Source of the DNA: a virus
Virus record (IMG/VR): IMGVR_UViG_3300048996_000039
Location: 1-40,074 of that record
Length of the DNA: 40,074 nucleotides
Direction: 5' to 3' (one strand)
The translations under genes were made by a program, and so were the position numbers. Shown here piece after piece: positions 16,935-23,568 of this stretch. Within the stretch, counting starts at the first letter, position 1. Every line of letters begins with the position of its first letter. The notes under the pieces are model-generated. The model was not told the DNA's origin, did not search any database, and was given only the letters and a program-made list of their open reading frames with translations.

Positions 16935-17303
16935 TCACACTCCGCGATTGAGCAACATGTCACGAGCGTCCACGATCAACTGCATCAGGTGCTCCTGCGT
17001 GCAACCGATGCGCTCCCTCGCCTTACGCGGGCTTCCGCCTTCGATGTAGTTCCAGCTGATGGCCTGGCGGTGTGGTGGCGGCAAGGCTGCAACCCCTTTG
17101 GCGATCTTGGCCGCATCGTGCGGGTCGACGGGGATGGTTGGCACCGCCCGCTCAAAGTTGTCCGGTCGGTAGAGGCGAAACATCGGCGAACACGCGGCAC
17201 CGCCCGGGCTGTGGCATGCCTGCGCCCAATTCTCCAGCCGCTTGTGGATCTCTTGGTGACGCTCGGCGACGTGAAAGAAGTCGATGAACCGATCTCGCTT
17301 CAA
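16935..17303 (-). CDS. Candidate late-gene regulator (Q-like antiterminator)
   Basis: This 122-residue protein is the last gene of the minus early operon. I chose TTG 17303: it has AGGAG 6 nt upstream and overlaps the previous stop as TTGA, the coupling used throughout this operon. The C-terminal half (LPPPHRQAISWNYIEGGS, PRKARERIGCTQEHLMQL) looks like a helix-turn-helix such as sigma region 4 or phage Q-type proteins. Direct proximity to a promoter-terminator pair ahead of the terminase genes is the classic place for Q. The functional call is therefore mainly from context plus the HTH pattern. It could also be a different DNA-binding regulator. Confidence 0.55.
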   Translation of the reverse strand: MKRDRFIDFFHVAERHQEIHKRLENWAQACHSPGGAACSPMFRLYRPDNFERAVPTIPVDPHDAAKIAKGVAALPPPHRQAISWNYIEGGSPRKARERIGCTQEHLMQLIVDARDMLLNRGV

Positions 17304-17638
17304 GCTGCGCTCCTGTGGTTGTCGTTCGTGGCTTCTTCGTTTTCCGCCTTGGTCGTCGCCGTCGGCTCCAAACCCATCGCGGCTCGGATCTCCTGCACGG
17401 TGACGTTCTGAGGCACCTTGCAATCGCGGTCGACACGGTATGCAACGCCGTTGCGGCGGTGCTGGTCTCGGACCTTCGACAAGAAACCGTTGTTCGCCAT
17501 GATCAGCACCGCGCGGGCGACGGCCTTGTGCTGGCGCCCCAGGTCTCGCGAAATCTGCAGGGCCGTTAGCTGGATCGCCGACTCCATCAGGTGGATCCAG
17601 ATGTCTTTCACTGCACCCGTTTGCGGTGTGTCGCTCAT
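17300..17638 (-). CDS. Winged-helix-like DNA-binding protein
   Basis: This 112-residue protein starts at ATG 17638, overlapping the YbcO-like stop as ATGA. Residues ~15-70 read as a winged helix (SAIQLTALQISRDLGRQHK, AVARAVLIMANNGFLSKV), followed by a short beta wing (GVAYRVDRDCKV). A small HTH of this kind close to the end of the operon may regulate timing. No named family is recognised. Confidence 0.6.
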   Translation of the reverse strand: MSDTPQTGAVKDIWIHLMESAIQLTALQISRDLGRQHKAVARAVLIMANNGFLSKVRDQHRRNGVAYRVDRDCKVPQNVTVQEIRAAMGLEPTATTKAENEEATNDNHRSAA

Positions 17639-18138
17639 GCGGTATTTCCTCGTCCATGCAGGTCGTCCAGCGCGCACCGCGCAGCCCAGCGAACGTTCTC
17701 GTGCTCGGTCTTGTCCAGCACGATCTCCTCCCACTCCTGCTCCTGCATCTGCATGGCAGCGGCGAAAACCTCGCGCTTGTAGGCTCGCGGCGCCGTTCCG
17801 GAGTCGTACCAGCTATGGCAGGCGTAGCAGGCCCACACGCTGCGGTTGTCGGGTGCCTTGATGCCCATCCCCTTGCCTTCGTTCTCGTGGGCAGCGACGG
17901 TGGTGTCCAGGCGGTGGTTGCACACGCCGGGGACCAGCAGCAGGCAGGGTCGGCCGCGGGCCATCTTGAGCAGCGCAGGATCGCGGTAGCTCGCCGGCTT
18001 GGTGTCGGCCTCGCCGCTGGTGCTGCCCCCATAACTGCCGCGGTGCAGGCTCCGGCTGAGCGCGCACAGGACCGCCAGGCGCGCGTCCTTCTCGGCCTGG
18101 CGCTGCTCGGGGGTGGGGATGGTGCGGGCGAAAGTCAT
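17635..18138 (-). CDS. YbcO/DUF1364-type recombination nuclease
   Basis: This 167-residue protein carries the DUF1364 (YbcO) core: RPCLLLVPGVCN with Cys65 and Cys73, a His at 84, GMGIKAPDN, and WACYACHSWYD with Cys104, Cys107 and His108, a zinc-binding HNH-like nuclease site. Phage members sit in the Nin-type region with RusA and DUF1367 proteins, as here, and are thought to act on recombination or replication intermediates. The N-terminus is longer than E. coli YbcO (96 residues) and there is an extra C-terminal helix. Coupled at both ends by ATGA overlaps. Confidence 0.75.
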   Translation of the reverse strand: MTFARTIPTPEQRQAEKDARLAVLCALSRSLHRGSYGGSTSGEADTKPASYRDPALLKMARGRPCLLLVPGVCNHRLDTTVAAHENEGKGMGIKAPDNRSVWACYACHSWYDSGTAPRAYKREVFAAAMQMQEQEWEEIVLDKTEHENVRWAARCALDDLHGRGNTA

Positions 18139-18656
18139 GCCACGAACTCCGACAGCAGCAGTTCGACCATTTCCGTGCGCGCCGGCGGCTTCAGGTGCGG
18201 CCAGAGCACGCCCCCCGCCCGCTCAGTGCGCAGGAATGCGACCATGTCATCGTGCACCTGGCGCATGTCGTCCTCTTCCAGCTTGTCGAAGGCGATCGAC
18301 CGCGGCACCGGGATTACGGCGCCCCGCGGGCCCGGAATCCAGTCGCAGAAGCCGGCACCGACCTTGAGCCAGTTGCGGAACTGCTCGAAGTGCTCGAACT
18401 TCTCCTGATGCTCGAACACCCGGGTTTCAATGACCATGTGCCTGCGGTGGAACTTACCGCTGCGGGCCTTGCGGGTCTTGATGTCGACCATCTCGCCCGG
18501 CTCGAGGCGCAGCAGGCCGTTGACGAACCGGCGCCACTGCTTCTTGCCGTGCTCGCCCAGGCCGTCGACGATGCCGAACAGCACCCGGCGGGCGGCCTCT
18601 TTCTCAGCGTCGCTGATCTCGACCGGCTGCTGGCGGACCAGGGTGATGTCGCTCAC
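18135..18656 (-). CDS. DUF1367 family phage protein
   Basis: From GTG 18656, overlapping the cupin stop as GTGA, the protein has 173 residues. It reads as the DUF1367 family: SDITLVRQQ start, SGKFHRRHMVIETRVFEHQ and FEQFRNWLKVGAGFCDW, RSIAFDKLEEDDM. Length fits. DUF1367 genes occur in lambdoid recombination/replication regions beside YbcO and RusA. Their biochemical role is not established to my knowledge. Confidence 0.75.
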   Translation of the reverse strand: MSDITLVRQQPVEISDAEKEAARRVLFGIVDGLGEHGKKQWRRFVNGLLRLEPGEMVDIKTRKARSGKFHRRHMVIETRVFEHQEKFEHFEQFRNWLKVGAGFCDWIPGPRGAVIPVPRSIAFDKLEEDDMRQVHDDMVAFLRTERAGGVLWPHLKPPARTEMVELLLSEFVA

Positions 18657-19222
18657 GGCTGCTGCTCCAGGCCCAGGTACTTGCGCCATGGCACCTTGGC
18701 GCCGTCGACGAGGAAGCCCCATGTACCCTGCTTCTTCCAGGTGATGAACAGGGTCCAGACACCGTCAGGAGGAACGGCGCTTACGCGGTGGTACTCGCCG
18801 AACAACAGACGGCCGGTGTACCCACGCTTCCGCCAGAAGCCGGCGCGCAACACTTCCCCATGCCACACCGGGTAAAACGAAACGCCGGTCGGGACGTCGT
18901 TCACCCTGCGCTGCTCCTCGTACCAGCCGCGCAGAATGACCGTGCGCGCGTTCCATGGGTGGTCGTGCAGATGGCGATCGGAGTCGGGCCGCCTGATGTG
19001 GTGAATGCGAATGCTTGGCATCCACTCCGCCCACTTCCGCCCTGCTCCGTCGCTGTGCGGCTGGTAAGGATTGAACAGCCACCAGCGGCCCATGTAGACG
19101 CTGCCGTCCTTGCCAGTGATGTGCAGGTACGGGGTGCGCTGAGCCCGCGCGATCAGCCACTCCGTGACGGCCGGGATGGTCGCGATGCGGGCGATGCCGC
19201 GCCAGATCAGTTCTGACTTCAT
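18653..19222 (-). CDS. Phage cupin-fold protein
   Basis: This 189-residue protein has the cupin-like beta-barrel metal signature: IRIHHIRRPDSDRHLHDHPW with HxHDHPW histidines, TVILRGWYEEQRR, then YPVWHGEVLRAGF and TLFITWKKQGTWGF. Such small cupins are frequent as conserved genes in tailed phages of Proteobacteria. Substrate is unknown. The N-terminal 45 residues are additional (WRGIARIATIPAVTEWLI). It is coupled by ATGA/GTGA to RusA before and DUF1367 after, so it belongs to the early replication operon. Confidence 0.65.
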   Translation of the reverse strand: MKSELIWRGIARIATIPAVTEWLIARAQRTPYLHITGKDGSVYMGRWWLFNPYQPHSDGAGRKWAEWMPSIRIHHIRRPDSDRHLHDHPWNARTVILRGWYEEQRRVNDVPTGVSFYPVWHGEVLRAGFWRKRGYTGRLLFGEYHRVSAVPPDGVWTLFITWKKQGTWGFLVDGAKVPWRKYLGLEQQP

Positions 19223-19794
19223 GCCATCTCCTCGATCCGCACGTACACCCCAGGCGCAGGCGCGTAGCTCTTGACGCAGTGCAGCGACACCACCTGAACG
19301 TCGTCCCTCCAGACCACCCCATTCAGCGCGTCGAATACGGCCTTCACCACGTTGTCCATGTCCGGCTTCGAAGTCGGCCGAAGGCGGCCGGCGAACGCCT
19401 CGGCCTGCTTCTTCTTCGACCAGCTCGCCGGCACGTCCAGGCGCATGTGCAGGACGGCTGCCACCGGGCCGAGCATCAGATCCCGGCCGGCCATCGCCTG
19501 CGCCGCGGTCCAGCCGACCAAGCCCTCGTAGCTCACGGTCTTTTCCGGGGTGAACATGCGGGCGTGGGCGCCGACGCGGCCGATGCGGGGACGTCCTTTC
19601 CCGACTGGCTTTCCGGGGACGTTGAAGCTGACCGCGCCTCCGCCATGAAGCGAGGTAGGTCCCGATACAGCGGGTCCGCCTTCAGCTGCTCCAGCCGGTG
19701 CGCCGCATGCCCAGCCTTCCCGCGCGTCAGCGGGTTGTCGGCCATCTGCACCAGCCATGCAGCCGTCTACCGAAGGTGTTGCTCCCACATTCAC
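19219..19794 (-). CDS. rusA: RusA-family Holliday junction resolvase
   Basis: The RusA core is clear: VSFNVPGKPVGKGRPR near the N-terminus of the fold, then RPTSKPDMDNVVKAVFDALN with the metal-binding aspartates and GVVWRDDVQVVSL. It resolves four-way DNA junctions made during phage recombination and replication. The start is uncertain. GTG 19794 overlaps the upstream stop as GTGA and has GGGAGGT close by, but this adds about 54 residues of low-complexity Gly/Ala sequence before the RusA fold. ATG 19758 is the only other start before the fold. A second open frame (19533-19745) overlaps this extension. Confidence 0.85.
   Translation of the reverse strand: MNVGATPSVDGCMAGADGRQPADAREGWACGAPAGAAEGGPAVSGPTSLHGGGAVSFNVPGKPVGKGRPRIGRVGAHARMFTPEKTVSYEGLVGWTAAQAMAGRDLMLGPVAAVLHMRLDVPASWSKKKQAEAFAGRLRPTSKPDMDNVVKAVFDALNGVVWRDDVQVVSLHCVKSYAPAPGVYVRIEEMA
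19533..19745 (-). CDS. Small overlapping frame ahead of RusA, doubtful
   Basis: This 70-codon frame starts at ATG 19745 and overlaps the RusA N-terminal extension in another frame. Its first 40 residues (NPLTRGKAGHAAHRLEQL, DPLYRDLPRFMAEARS) look more like a folded helical protein than the RusA extension does. After that it degrades to a Ser/Pro-rich tail. Upstream in the same frame, an ATG at 19790 is cut by a TAG after seven codons, as if an older gene had been broken. It may be a real small gene or a decayed one. Confidence 0.35.
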   Translation of the reverse strand: MADNPLTRGKAGHAAHRLEQLKADPLYRDLPRFMAEARSASTSPESQSGKDVPASAASAPTPACSPRKRP

Positions 19795-19970
19795 CGCACA
19801 CCTCCCACGCCCAAGGTGCGCAGGAACTGCGTGGGCCGGCCGCGGGCGGCACGGCGCAGGCAGCGCACGGCCCAGCGCCGCGCCGGCCAGCTGTGCTGCC
19901 GGCCGTCGGTCAGGATCGTGAAGGCGGCGGCGGTCAGGCGCTCTTCGATGTTCGGGGCCGGTGCGCTCAT
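19791..19970 (-). CDS. Small basic protein of unknown function
   Basis: This 59-residue frame (start SAPAPNIEERLTAAAFTIL, then QHSWPARRWAVRCLRRAARG) is coupled by ATGA to the gene before and GTGA to the RusA frame after. The middle is strongly basic and could contact nucleic acid. Length, coupling and GC-rich third positions support it as a real gene. No family recognised. Confidence 0.5.
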   Translation of the reverse strand: MSAPAPNIEERLTAAAFTILTDGRQHSWPARRWAVRCLRRAARGRPTQFLRTLGVGGVR

Positions 19971-20422
19971 GCTTCGACCTCCTCCTCGATGCGCGCGGTC
20001 GCTCGTTGCAGCACGTCCCGCGCCATGCGCAGCACCAACGGCGTCACCTTTTCGCCAGCGTCATGCCGCGCCACGATGCGATGCGCCCAACTCCGCGCGC
20101 CCGCCGTCTTAGGTTGGGCCGCTAGATCACGCAGCGCCGCGATGATCTGTATCTTTTCGGCGCGGGACATGGATCGCGCGGCGGGTGCGGGCTGGTGCTG
20201 CGCCCGATAGGCGCGGTCGACATGCGCGCTCTGCTGTGCCTGCGTGATCTGCGGCCACAGGTGCGGCGCAGACCATCCGTGCCAAGAGCACAGCCTGCCG
20301 GAGCCAGCATCGACGCTCCAGAGGTTCGGACAACCCTGCGCCGCGCACATCAGGTCACGCTGCGAATCCATGTCGTTGGCGACCCGCTCGTCGCTGCGGT
20401 TGCGGAAGTTGCTGAGGCTCAT
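19967..20422 (-). CDS. Hypothetical zinc-finger-like early protein
   Basis: From ATG 20422 (ATGA overlap with the replication gene stop) this gives 151 residues. Residues ~25-48 contain CAAQGCPNLWSV and GRLCSWHGW, a Cys/His cluster (C-x4-C ... C-x2-H) that could bind one zinc. The rest is helical (MSRAEKIQIIAALRDLAA, RMARDVLQRATARIEEE). Similar proteins follow replication initiators in several betaproteobacterial phages, as a primosome-associated or hypothetical gene. Function not established. Confidence 0.55.
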   Translation of the reverse strand: MSLSNFRNRSDERVANDMDSQRDLMCAAQGCPNLWSVDAGSGRLCSWHGWSAPHLWPQITQAQQSAHVDRAYRAQHQPAPAARSMSRAEKIQIIAALRDLAAQPKTAGARSWAHRIVARHDAGEKVTPLVLRMARDVLQRATARIEEEVEA

Positions 20423-21282
20423 GCTGCTGCCCTGTGGTAACGACGTTCGATGACCTTGGCGAAGTTCTTGGGGCCGATCAGCCACTCGAAGTCAGCCAGG
20501 AACGGCTCATCCCCCGGCTTGGGCTTGGCCCGGCCGGTGAGGAATTTGGATTCCGCGACGAAGGTGAAATAGTCCCGCCACCACTCCAACGCATGCGGGG
20601 CGTCGAACTTCTCGGTCGTGCAGACCTCGCGCCACCGCTGACGCAACATCCCGCGTCGGGAGTCGTTCAGCACCTCGCACCGCGGGAGGGTTGGGCAGTG
20701 CTCGTGGTACAGGTCGACGATCTGCGTGTGCGGGCAGTCGGGAACCTCGTAGCGTTTCGCCGGGACATCGTTCGCCGCAGGCGGACAAGCACCGTAAGGT
20801 GCTATAGATTCCTGTTTCTGTTTCTGTTCCTGTTCCTGGTTAGGAAAGGGTTCGGGAACGGTTTCAGAAGGGTTGGCAGTCTGAGGTGGGTCGATGCCCA
20901 GCGCAGGGCCGCACTCCCCAATGAACCGGGCCTTCCAGCAGCAGGAATCAGGGATGCCCATGGCCACCTTGGCGGCTGCCTTGCGCTGGTTCGGGTTCTC
21001 GGGCGGGTTCCACTCCAGGAACTTGGTCACCCAAACCCACTTTGAAGCCTCGCAGCGGGTTGCGAAACCCTTTGCATGGAGGTTCGCGAACCCTTCCGAA
21101 ACCCTTTCGACGGACCACTGCAGGTCCTCGCACGCATACCCATCCGGCACGCGGAAGACGCCCGCGATCGTCCCGTGCTGGCAGGTCAGCAGGTACAGCA
21201 CCAAGGCGCGGCCGTCCTCGGACAACGACCGGAAATCGGCGCTTTCCCAGATGCGGCTGTAGACCTTGCCGTAGTCACGCAT
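20419..21282 (-). CDS. Replication initiator/replisome organiser
   Basis: From ATG 21282 (GGAGG, 6 nt upstream) the protein has 287 residues. The N-terminal ~120 residues form a winged-helix-type domain (DYGKVYSRIWESADFRSL, GRALVLYLLTCQH, VERVSEGFANLHAKG, WVWVTKFLEWNPPENPNQ) typical of phage replication organisers. A disordered Gln/Glu linker follows (NQEQEQKQKQES), and the C-terminal part is a DnaT/lambda-O-tail-like domain (MLRQRWREVCTTEKF, GDEPFLADFEWLIGPKNFAKVIERRY). It would bind the origin and recruit the host helicase. The gene contains repeated AAGGGTT motifs on both strands, as lambda O contains ori. Confidence 0.75.
   Translation of the reverse strand: MRDYGKVYSRIWESADFRSLSEDGRALVLYLLTCQHGTIAGVFRVPDGYACEDLQWSVERVSEGFANLHAKGFATRCEASKWVWVTKFLEWNPPENPNQRKAAAKVAMGIPDSCCWKARFIGECGPALGIDPPQTANPSETVPEPFPNQEQEQKQKQESIAPYGACPPAANDVPAKRYEVPDCPHTQIVDLYHEHCPTLPRCEVLNDSRRGMLRQRWREVCTTEKFDAPHALEWWRDYFTFVAESKFLTGRAKPKPGDEPFLADFEWLIGPKNFAKVIERRYHRAAA
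20811..21106. repeat. Candidate replication origin: AAGGGTT repeats inside initiator gene
   Basis: AAGGGTT occurs on the plus strand at 20846-20852 and 20868-20874, and on the minus strand at 21066-21072, 21089-21095 and 21100-21106. The two groups are therefore inverted about ~20976. Next to the first group lies an AT-richer run of TGTTTC/TGTTCC hexamers (20811-20838). Clustered iterons beside an easily melted run, inside the initiator gene, are the lambda-type origin arrangement. The hexamers also encode the Gln/Lys/Glu linker, so part of the pattern could reflect coding. Confidence 0.4.
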
Positions 21283-21586
21283 GCGCGCCCTCCAGCAGGC
21301 TCGCCTGCGCATCCCGCGGCAGCCGCAGCAGCGCCTGACTCTTGCCGGTGCTCGGATCGCGGCGCGTGCCGCACTCCTCCAGGGCACCCTTCGTCACCAG
21401 GGAATTGACACGGCCGCAAACCCCATGCAGCGGCATCGGCGCGAGCTCGGCGATCTGTTGGCGCGTGAGCTTCACCTCGGGCCCGGTGAACAGCGCCATG
21501 ACGGCGCGCTCCTTGGGCTGGAGGTAGTCGGCTACCGGCAGGCTGTGGAAGGCGTCCAGCGAAGTGCTGGCCATCGCGGTTTTCAT
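21275..21586 (-). CDS. Winged-helix-like early protein
   Basis: From ATG 21586 (ATGA overlap) this gives 103 residues. Residues ~22-75 read as a winged helix (LQPKERAVMALFTGPEVKL, RQQIAELAPMPLHGVCGRV, NSLVTKGALEECG), then SQALLRLPRD. It precedes the replication initiator and overlaps it by 8 bases. A DNA-binding accessory role is likely. No specific family recognised. Confidence 0.6.
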   Translation of the reverse strand: MKTAMASTSLDAFHSLPVADYLQPKERAVMALFTGPEVKLTRQQIAELAPMPLHGVCGRVNSLVTKGALEECGTRRDPSTGKSQALLRLPRDAQASLLEGAHA

Positions 21587-21954
21587 GCGACCGCCTTCTC
21601 CTTCTTCAGCTCCACCACTTCGACGCGCAACCAGCCAGCCTTCGCGGCGAGCGCCTTGCACTCCTGCGCTGCCTGCGGGATGGCGAACGGCTTGCCGCGC
21701 ACGGGCTTGCGCTTCGCGTTCATCAGCCAGTTTTCATCGTTGAACGGCGGCAGCGGTTTGCCGCCAGCCTTCTCGTTCAACGCAGCCAGTCGCGCGTTCT
21801 CGTCGCGCGCTTCTTGCAGGGCTCCTGGCGGAATGCCCTGCACCCTCCAGCCGTTGTGATAGCCCTCCCCGCGCTCGCGCTTCACCTTGGGTTTGGCGTG
21901 TAGCTCGGGATCGAGCGAAACGGCCTCGCCGCGGAAATTCGCATAGCCATTCAT
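21583..21954 (-). CDS. Hypothetical basic early protein
   Basis: This 123-residue protein lies between the CII-like and winged-helix genes, coupled downstream by ATGA. It is rich in Lys/Arg with aromatic residues (NGYANFRGEAVSLDPE, GEGYHNGWRVQGIPP) and ends in a charged helix (WLRVEVVELKKEKAVA). No domain is recognised. Third codon positions are GC-rich like the neighbouring genes. Confidence 0.55.
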   Translation of the reverse strand: MNGYANFRGEAVSLDPELHAKPKVKRERGEGYHNGWRVQGIPPGALQEARDENARLAALNEKAGGKPLPPFNDENWLMNAKRKPVRGKPFAIPQAAQECKALAAKAGWLRVEVVELKKEKAVA

Positions 21955-21968
21955 GGTGCTTCCTTCGG

Positions 21969-22364
21969 TTAAGCCACTGCTCGCAGTTCACGGAACAGCC
22001 GACGTTCGACTTCCCGCTCCTGCCGCTCCTGGGCGAGCTGCTCTTGGGCGATGCGCAGCGCCTTCTCAGTTTCCGATTCGCGTTTGCGCACGCTGGTGAT
22101 CTCGTAGCCGCGGGCGTGCAGCATCCACAGCAGCGGGGCATCGTTCCCGCACAGGTCCATCAGCGCGGCGAGCTTTGCCCAGGTGATGCCCTCCTTGTCG
22201 TCTGTCCAGCGCGAGAACTGCGCCCGATCGGCCTTGAGTGCGTCCTGCACTTCCTTGGGCGCCAGGCCGGCGGCCTTCGCACAGAGGGAGATAGCGCCAC
22301 CGAGTGAGGCTTCGCGGCCCACCTCTTGGACGGTGACTTCGACGGGGATTCCGAGTTGGGACAC
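21969..22364 (-). CDS. CII-like regulatory protein
   Basis: From GTG 22364 the protein has 131 residues. Residues ~20-75 are a helix-turn-helix (GGAISLCAKAAGLAPKEVQ, RAQFSRWTDDKEGITWAKL, LMDLCGNDAPLLWMLHARGY), the pattern of phage regulators located just after cro. A long C-terminal coiled coil follows (ETEKALRIAQEQLAQERQER), suited to oligomer formation. An in-frame ATG at 22415 would add 17 codons, but those show low GC at third positions and no ribosome site, whereas GTG 22364 has GAGG 4 nt upstream. By position it would be a lysis-lysogeny or early-operon activator. Start and exact role are uncertain. Confidence 0.65.
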   Translation of the reverse strand: MSQLGIPVEVTVQEVGREASLGGAISLCAKAAGLAPKEVQDALKADRAQFSRWTDDKEGITWAKLAALMDLCGNDAPLLWMLHARGYEITSVRKRESETEKALRIAQEQLAQERQEREVERRLFRELRAVA

Positions 22365-22575
22365 AGCGCCTCGCAAATCAGTTGAGTGGTGTTGAGCGGC
22401 TCGCGTGGACAACATGAAGGGCATGCAGAGCCAGAAACGAAAAGCACCCGAACACGTCGCCCACGCCGCTATCCGCGGCCTGGTGGAGATGTGGGGTGGC
22501 GTGGAGGTGCATGCCTGCCGCTGCCGCGCAGGGCATTGCGAGTTGGGCACCTGGGCGTATTGCGAGCGACGGCAC

Positions 22576-22842
22576 TCAGGCGGCCGCTTTCTGCTCGGGC
22601 TCGCCGGCCTGCATGCGCAGGACGTCCCAAGCAACGTCGGGGCGGAGGTCTTCGCACAGGACCACGCCACCGGTGGCGCGCTCAATCAGGGGGCAGTACT
22701 CGGCCGGGACGCGGTTGCGAGCCCACGACTGCACGGTCTGGTACCGCTCGACACCCAGCCGCTCAGCTGCTCGGACAGGGCCGCCCAGCAGTCGAATCGC
22801 TCTGGCGACTGGTGATTCGTTGGCGTCGACGTGTTGCTCCAT
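22576..22842 (-). CDS. Cro-like repressor (YdaS/Cro-type HTH)
   Basis: This 88-residue protein is the first gene of the minus early operon. Residues 10-55 form a Cro/YdaS-type helix-turn-helix (ARAIRLLGGPVRAAERLGV, VQSWARNRVPAEYCPLIE), then DLRPDVAWDVLR, a common ending in this family. TAGGA lies 7 nt before ATG 22842. The start is only ~20 nt from the predicted start of the promoter that overlaps operator 22854-22886, so it would be made first and could counter the lysogenic repressor, as lambda Cro does. The role is from family and position. Confidence 0.75.
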   Translation of the reverse strand: MEQHVDANESPVARAIRLLGGPVRAAERLGVERYQTVQSWARNRVPAEYCPLIERATGGVVLCEDLRPDVAWDVLRMQAGEPEQKAAA

Positions 22843-22853
22843 GACTGTCCTAT

Positions 22854-22886
22854 GCAAGATTCTCTAGTAATACTAGATGATCTTGC
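22854..22886. promoter_or_regulatory. Operator-like 33-bp palindrome (OR-type)
   Basis: The site is a large imperfect palindrome centred on 22870: outer arms gcaagat / atcttgc and a perfect inner CTAGTAATACTAG. It lies between the divergent cro-like gene and the HTH gene at 22924. A second copy at 24629-24661 matches 26 of 33 bases in the same orientation. Two copies flanking the immunity genes strongly suggest binding by a phage repressor. Confidence 0.7.
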
Positions 22887-22898
22887 GTTTCTCCGCAA
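22870..22898 (-). promoter_or_regulatory. Candidate early promoter for cro-replication operon (pR-type)
   Basis: On the minus strand TTGCGG and TAGTAT are separated by 17 bp, and the -10 box lies inside the operator palindrome, so a bound repressor would block it. RNA would start near 22862, about 20 nt before the cro-like ATG. Box matches are moderate (3/6 and 4/6). The overlap with the operator raises confidence. Confidence 0.45.
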
Positions 22899-22923
22899 GG
22901 CTGCACATGAAAAACTTGCATGG

Positions 22924-23409
22924 ATGGACATTCACGAGCAGATCAAGGCCGGCCGAGAGCGCCGGAAGTGGTCTATGGAGCGGCTCGCCAAAGAGATCAG
23001 TGACGCGGAACAGCTGACGAAGCCGCTGGCGTGGCAGACGGTTCAACAGTGGGAAAACGGTACTTCCGCGCCGAAGCGCACCCGCATGGCGCTAGTCCGT
23101 CGTCTCTTGCGTTTGGATGAGCCGACCGCTCAAGAACCCAAAGGCGCTTTGTTTGAGAAGGTCATGCCGGAGGAGTGGGAGATGCTGCAGAACTACCGCA
23201 AGCTTCTGGATAAGGACCGCAAGGCGGTGGACGCGGAGATCGCCGCAAAGGCGGAGGAGCGCCAGGCAGAGGCGGACGAGCTTTTCGCTCGATACGGTGT
23301 CGCCAAAGCGGCGGCCCGAACTAATGCAAGGGGCAGACGGCCAGCAACTACCACTGCAGATCCGGCCGACCCTGCCCATAAACAGCGTCCACTTCCGGGC
23401 ATCAAGTGA
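22924..23409 (+). CDS. HTH repressor candidate of the immunity region
   Basis: The 161-residue protein starts at ATG 22924, where the fold begins. Residues 3-62 are an XRE-type helix-turn-helix (DIHEQIKAGRERRKWSMERL, WQTVQQWENGTSAPKRTRM). The rest is a charged helix (LDKDRKAVDAEIAAKAEERQ) and a disordered basic tail. There is no LexA/CI peptidase domain, so RecA-driven self-cleavage is not expected. No ribosome site precedes the start, so it may be translated from a leaderless message, as lambda cI is from PRM. It is transcribed away from the operator, together with the small membrane genes, and is the best candidate for the lysogenic repressor. Confidence 0.65.
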   Translation: MDIHEQIKAGRERRKWSMERLAKEISDAEQLTKPLAWQTVQQWENGTSAPKRTRMALVRRLLRLDEPTAQEPKGALFEKVMPEEWEMLQNYRKLLDKDRKAVDAEIAAKAEERQAEADELFARYGVAKAAARTNARGRRPATTTADPADPAHKQRPLPGIK

Positions 23410-23561
23410 GCGCTTGGCTGATCGCGCTGGTCGGCGTGATCTATGCCTGGGTCGCCGCCGATCTGGCGTGGCGTGGCAGCTGGTGGCAGGCCCTGATCTT
23501 CTTCGGCTACGCCGTGAGCAACATCGGGCTATGGAAGCTGGCGACCGAGGGAATGAAGTGA
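23406..23561 (+). CDS. Small two-helix membrane protein
   Basis: The 51-residue frame starts at GTG 23406, overlapping the repressor stop as GTGA. It has two hydrophobic segments (AWLIALVGVIYAWVAADLAW and WWQALIFFGYAVSNIGLW) joined by an RGSW turn, and ends in a short hydrophilic tail. Cotranscribed with the repressor in the immunity region, it would be made in lysogens. Small inner-membrane proteins in this place are often involved in superinfection exclusion. No named family is recognised. Confidence 0.6.
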   Translation: MSAWLIALVGVIYAWVAADLAWRGSWWQALIFFGYAVSNIGLWKLATEGMK

Positions 23562-23568
23562 TTCGCAC

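Noticed and set aside
22907-23014. Short plus-strand frame from ATG 22907 with AAGG upstream
   Set aside because: It is out of frame with the HTH gene, has no ordered sequence and overlaps that gene's HTH-coding region.
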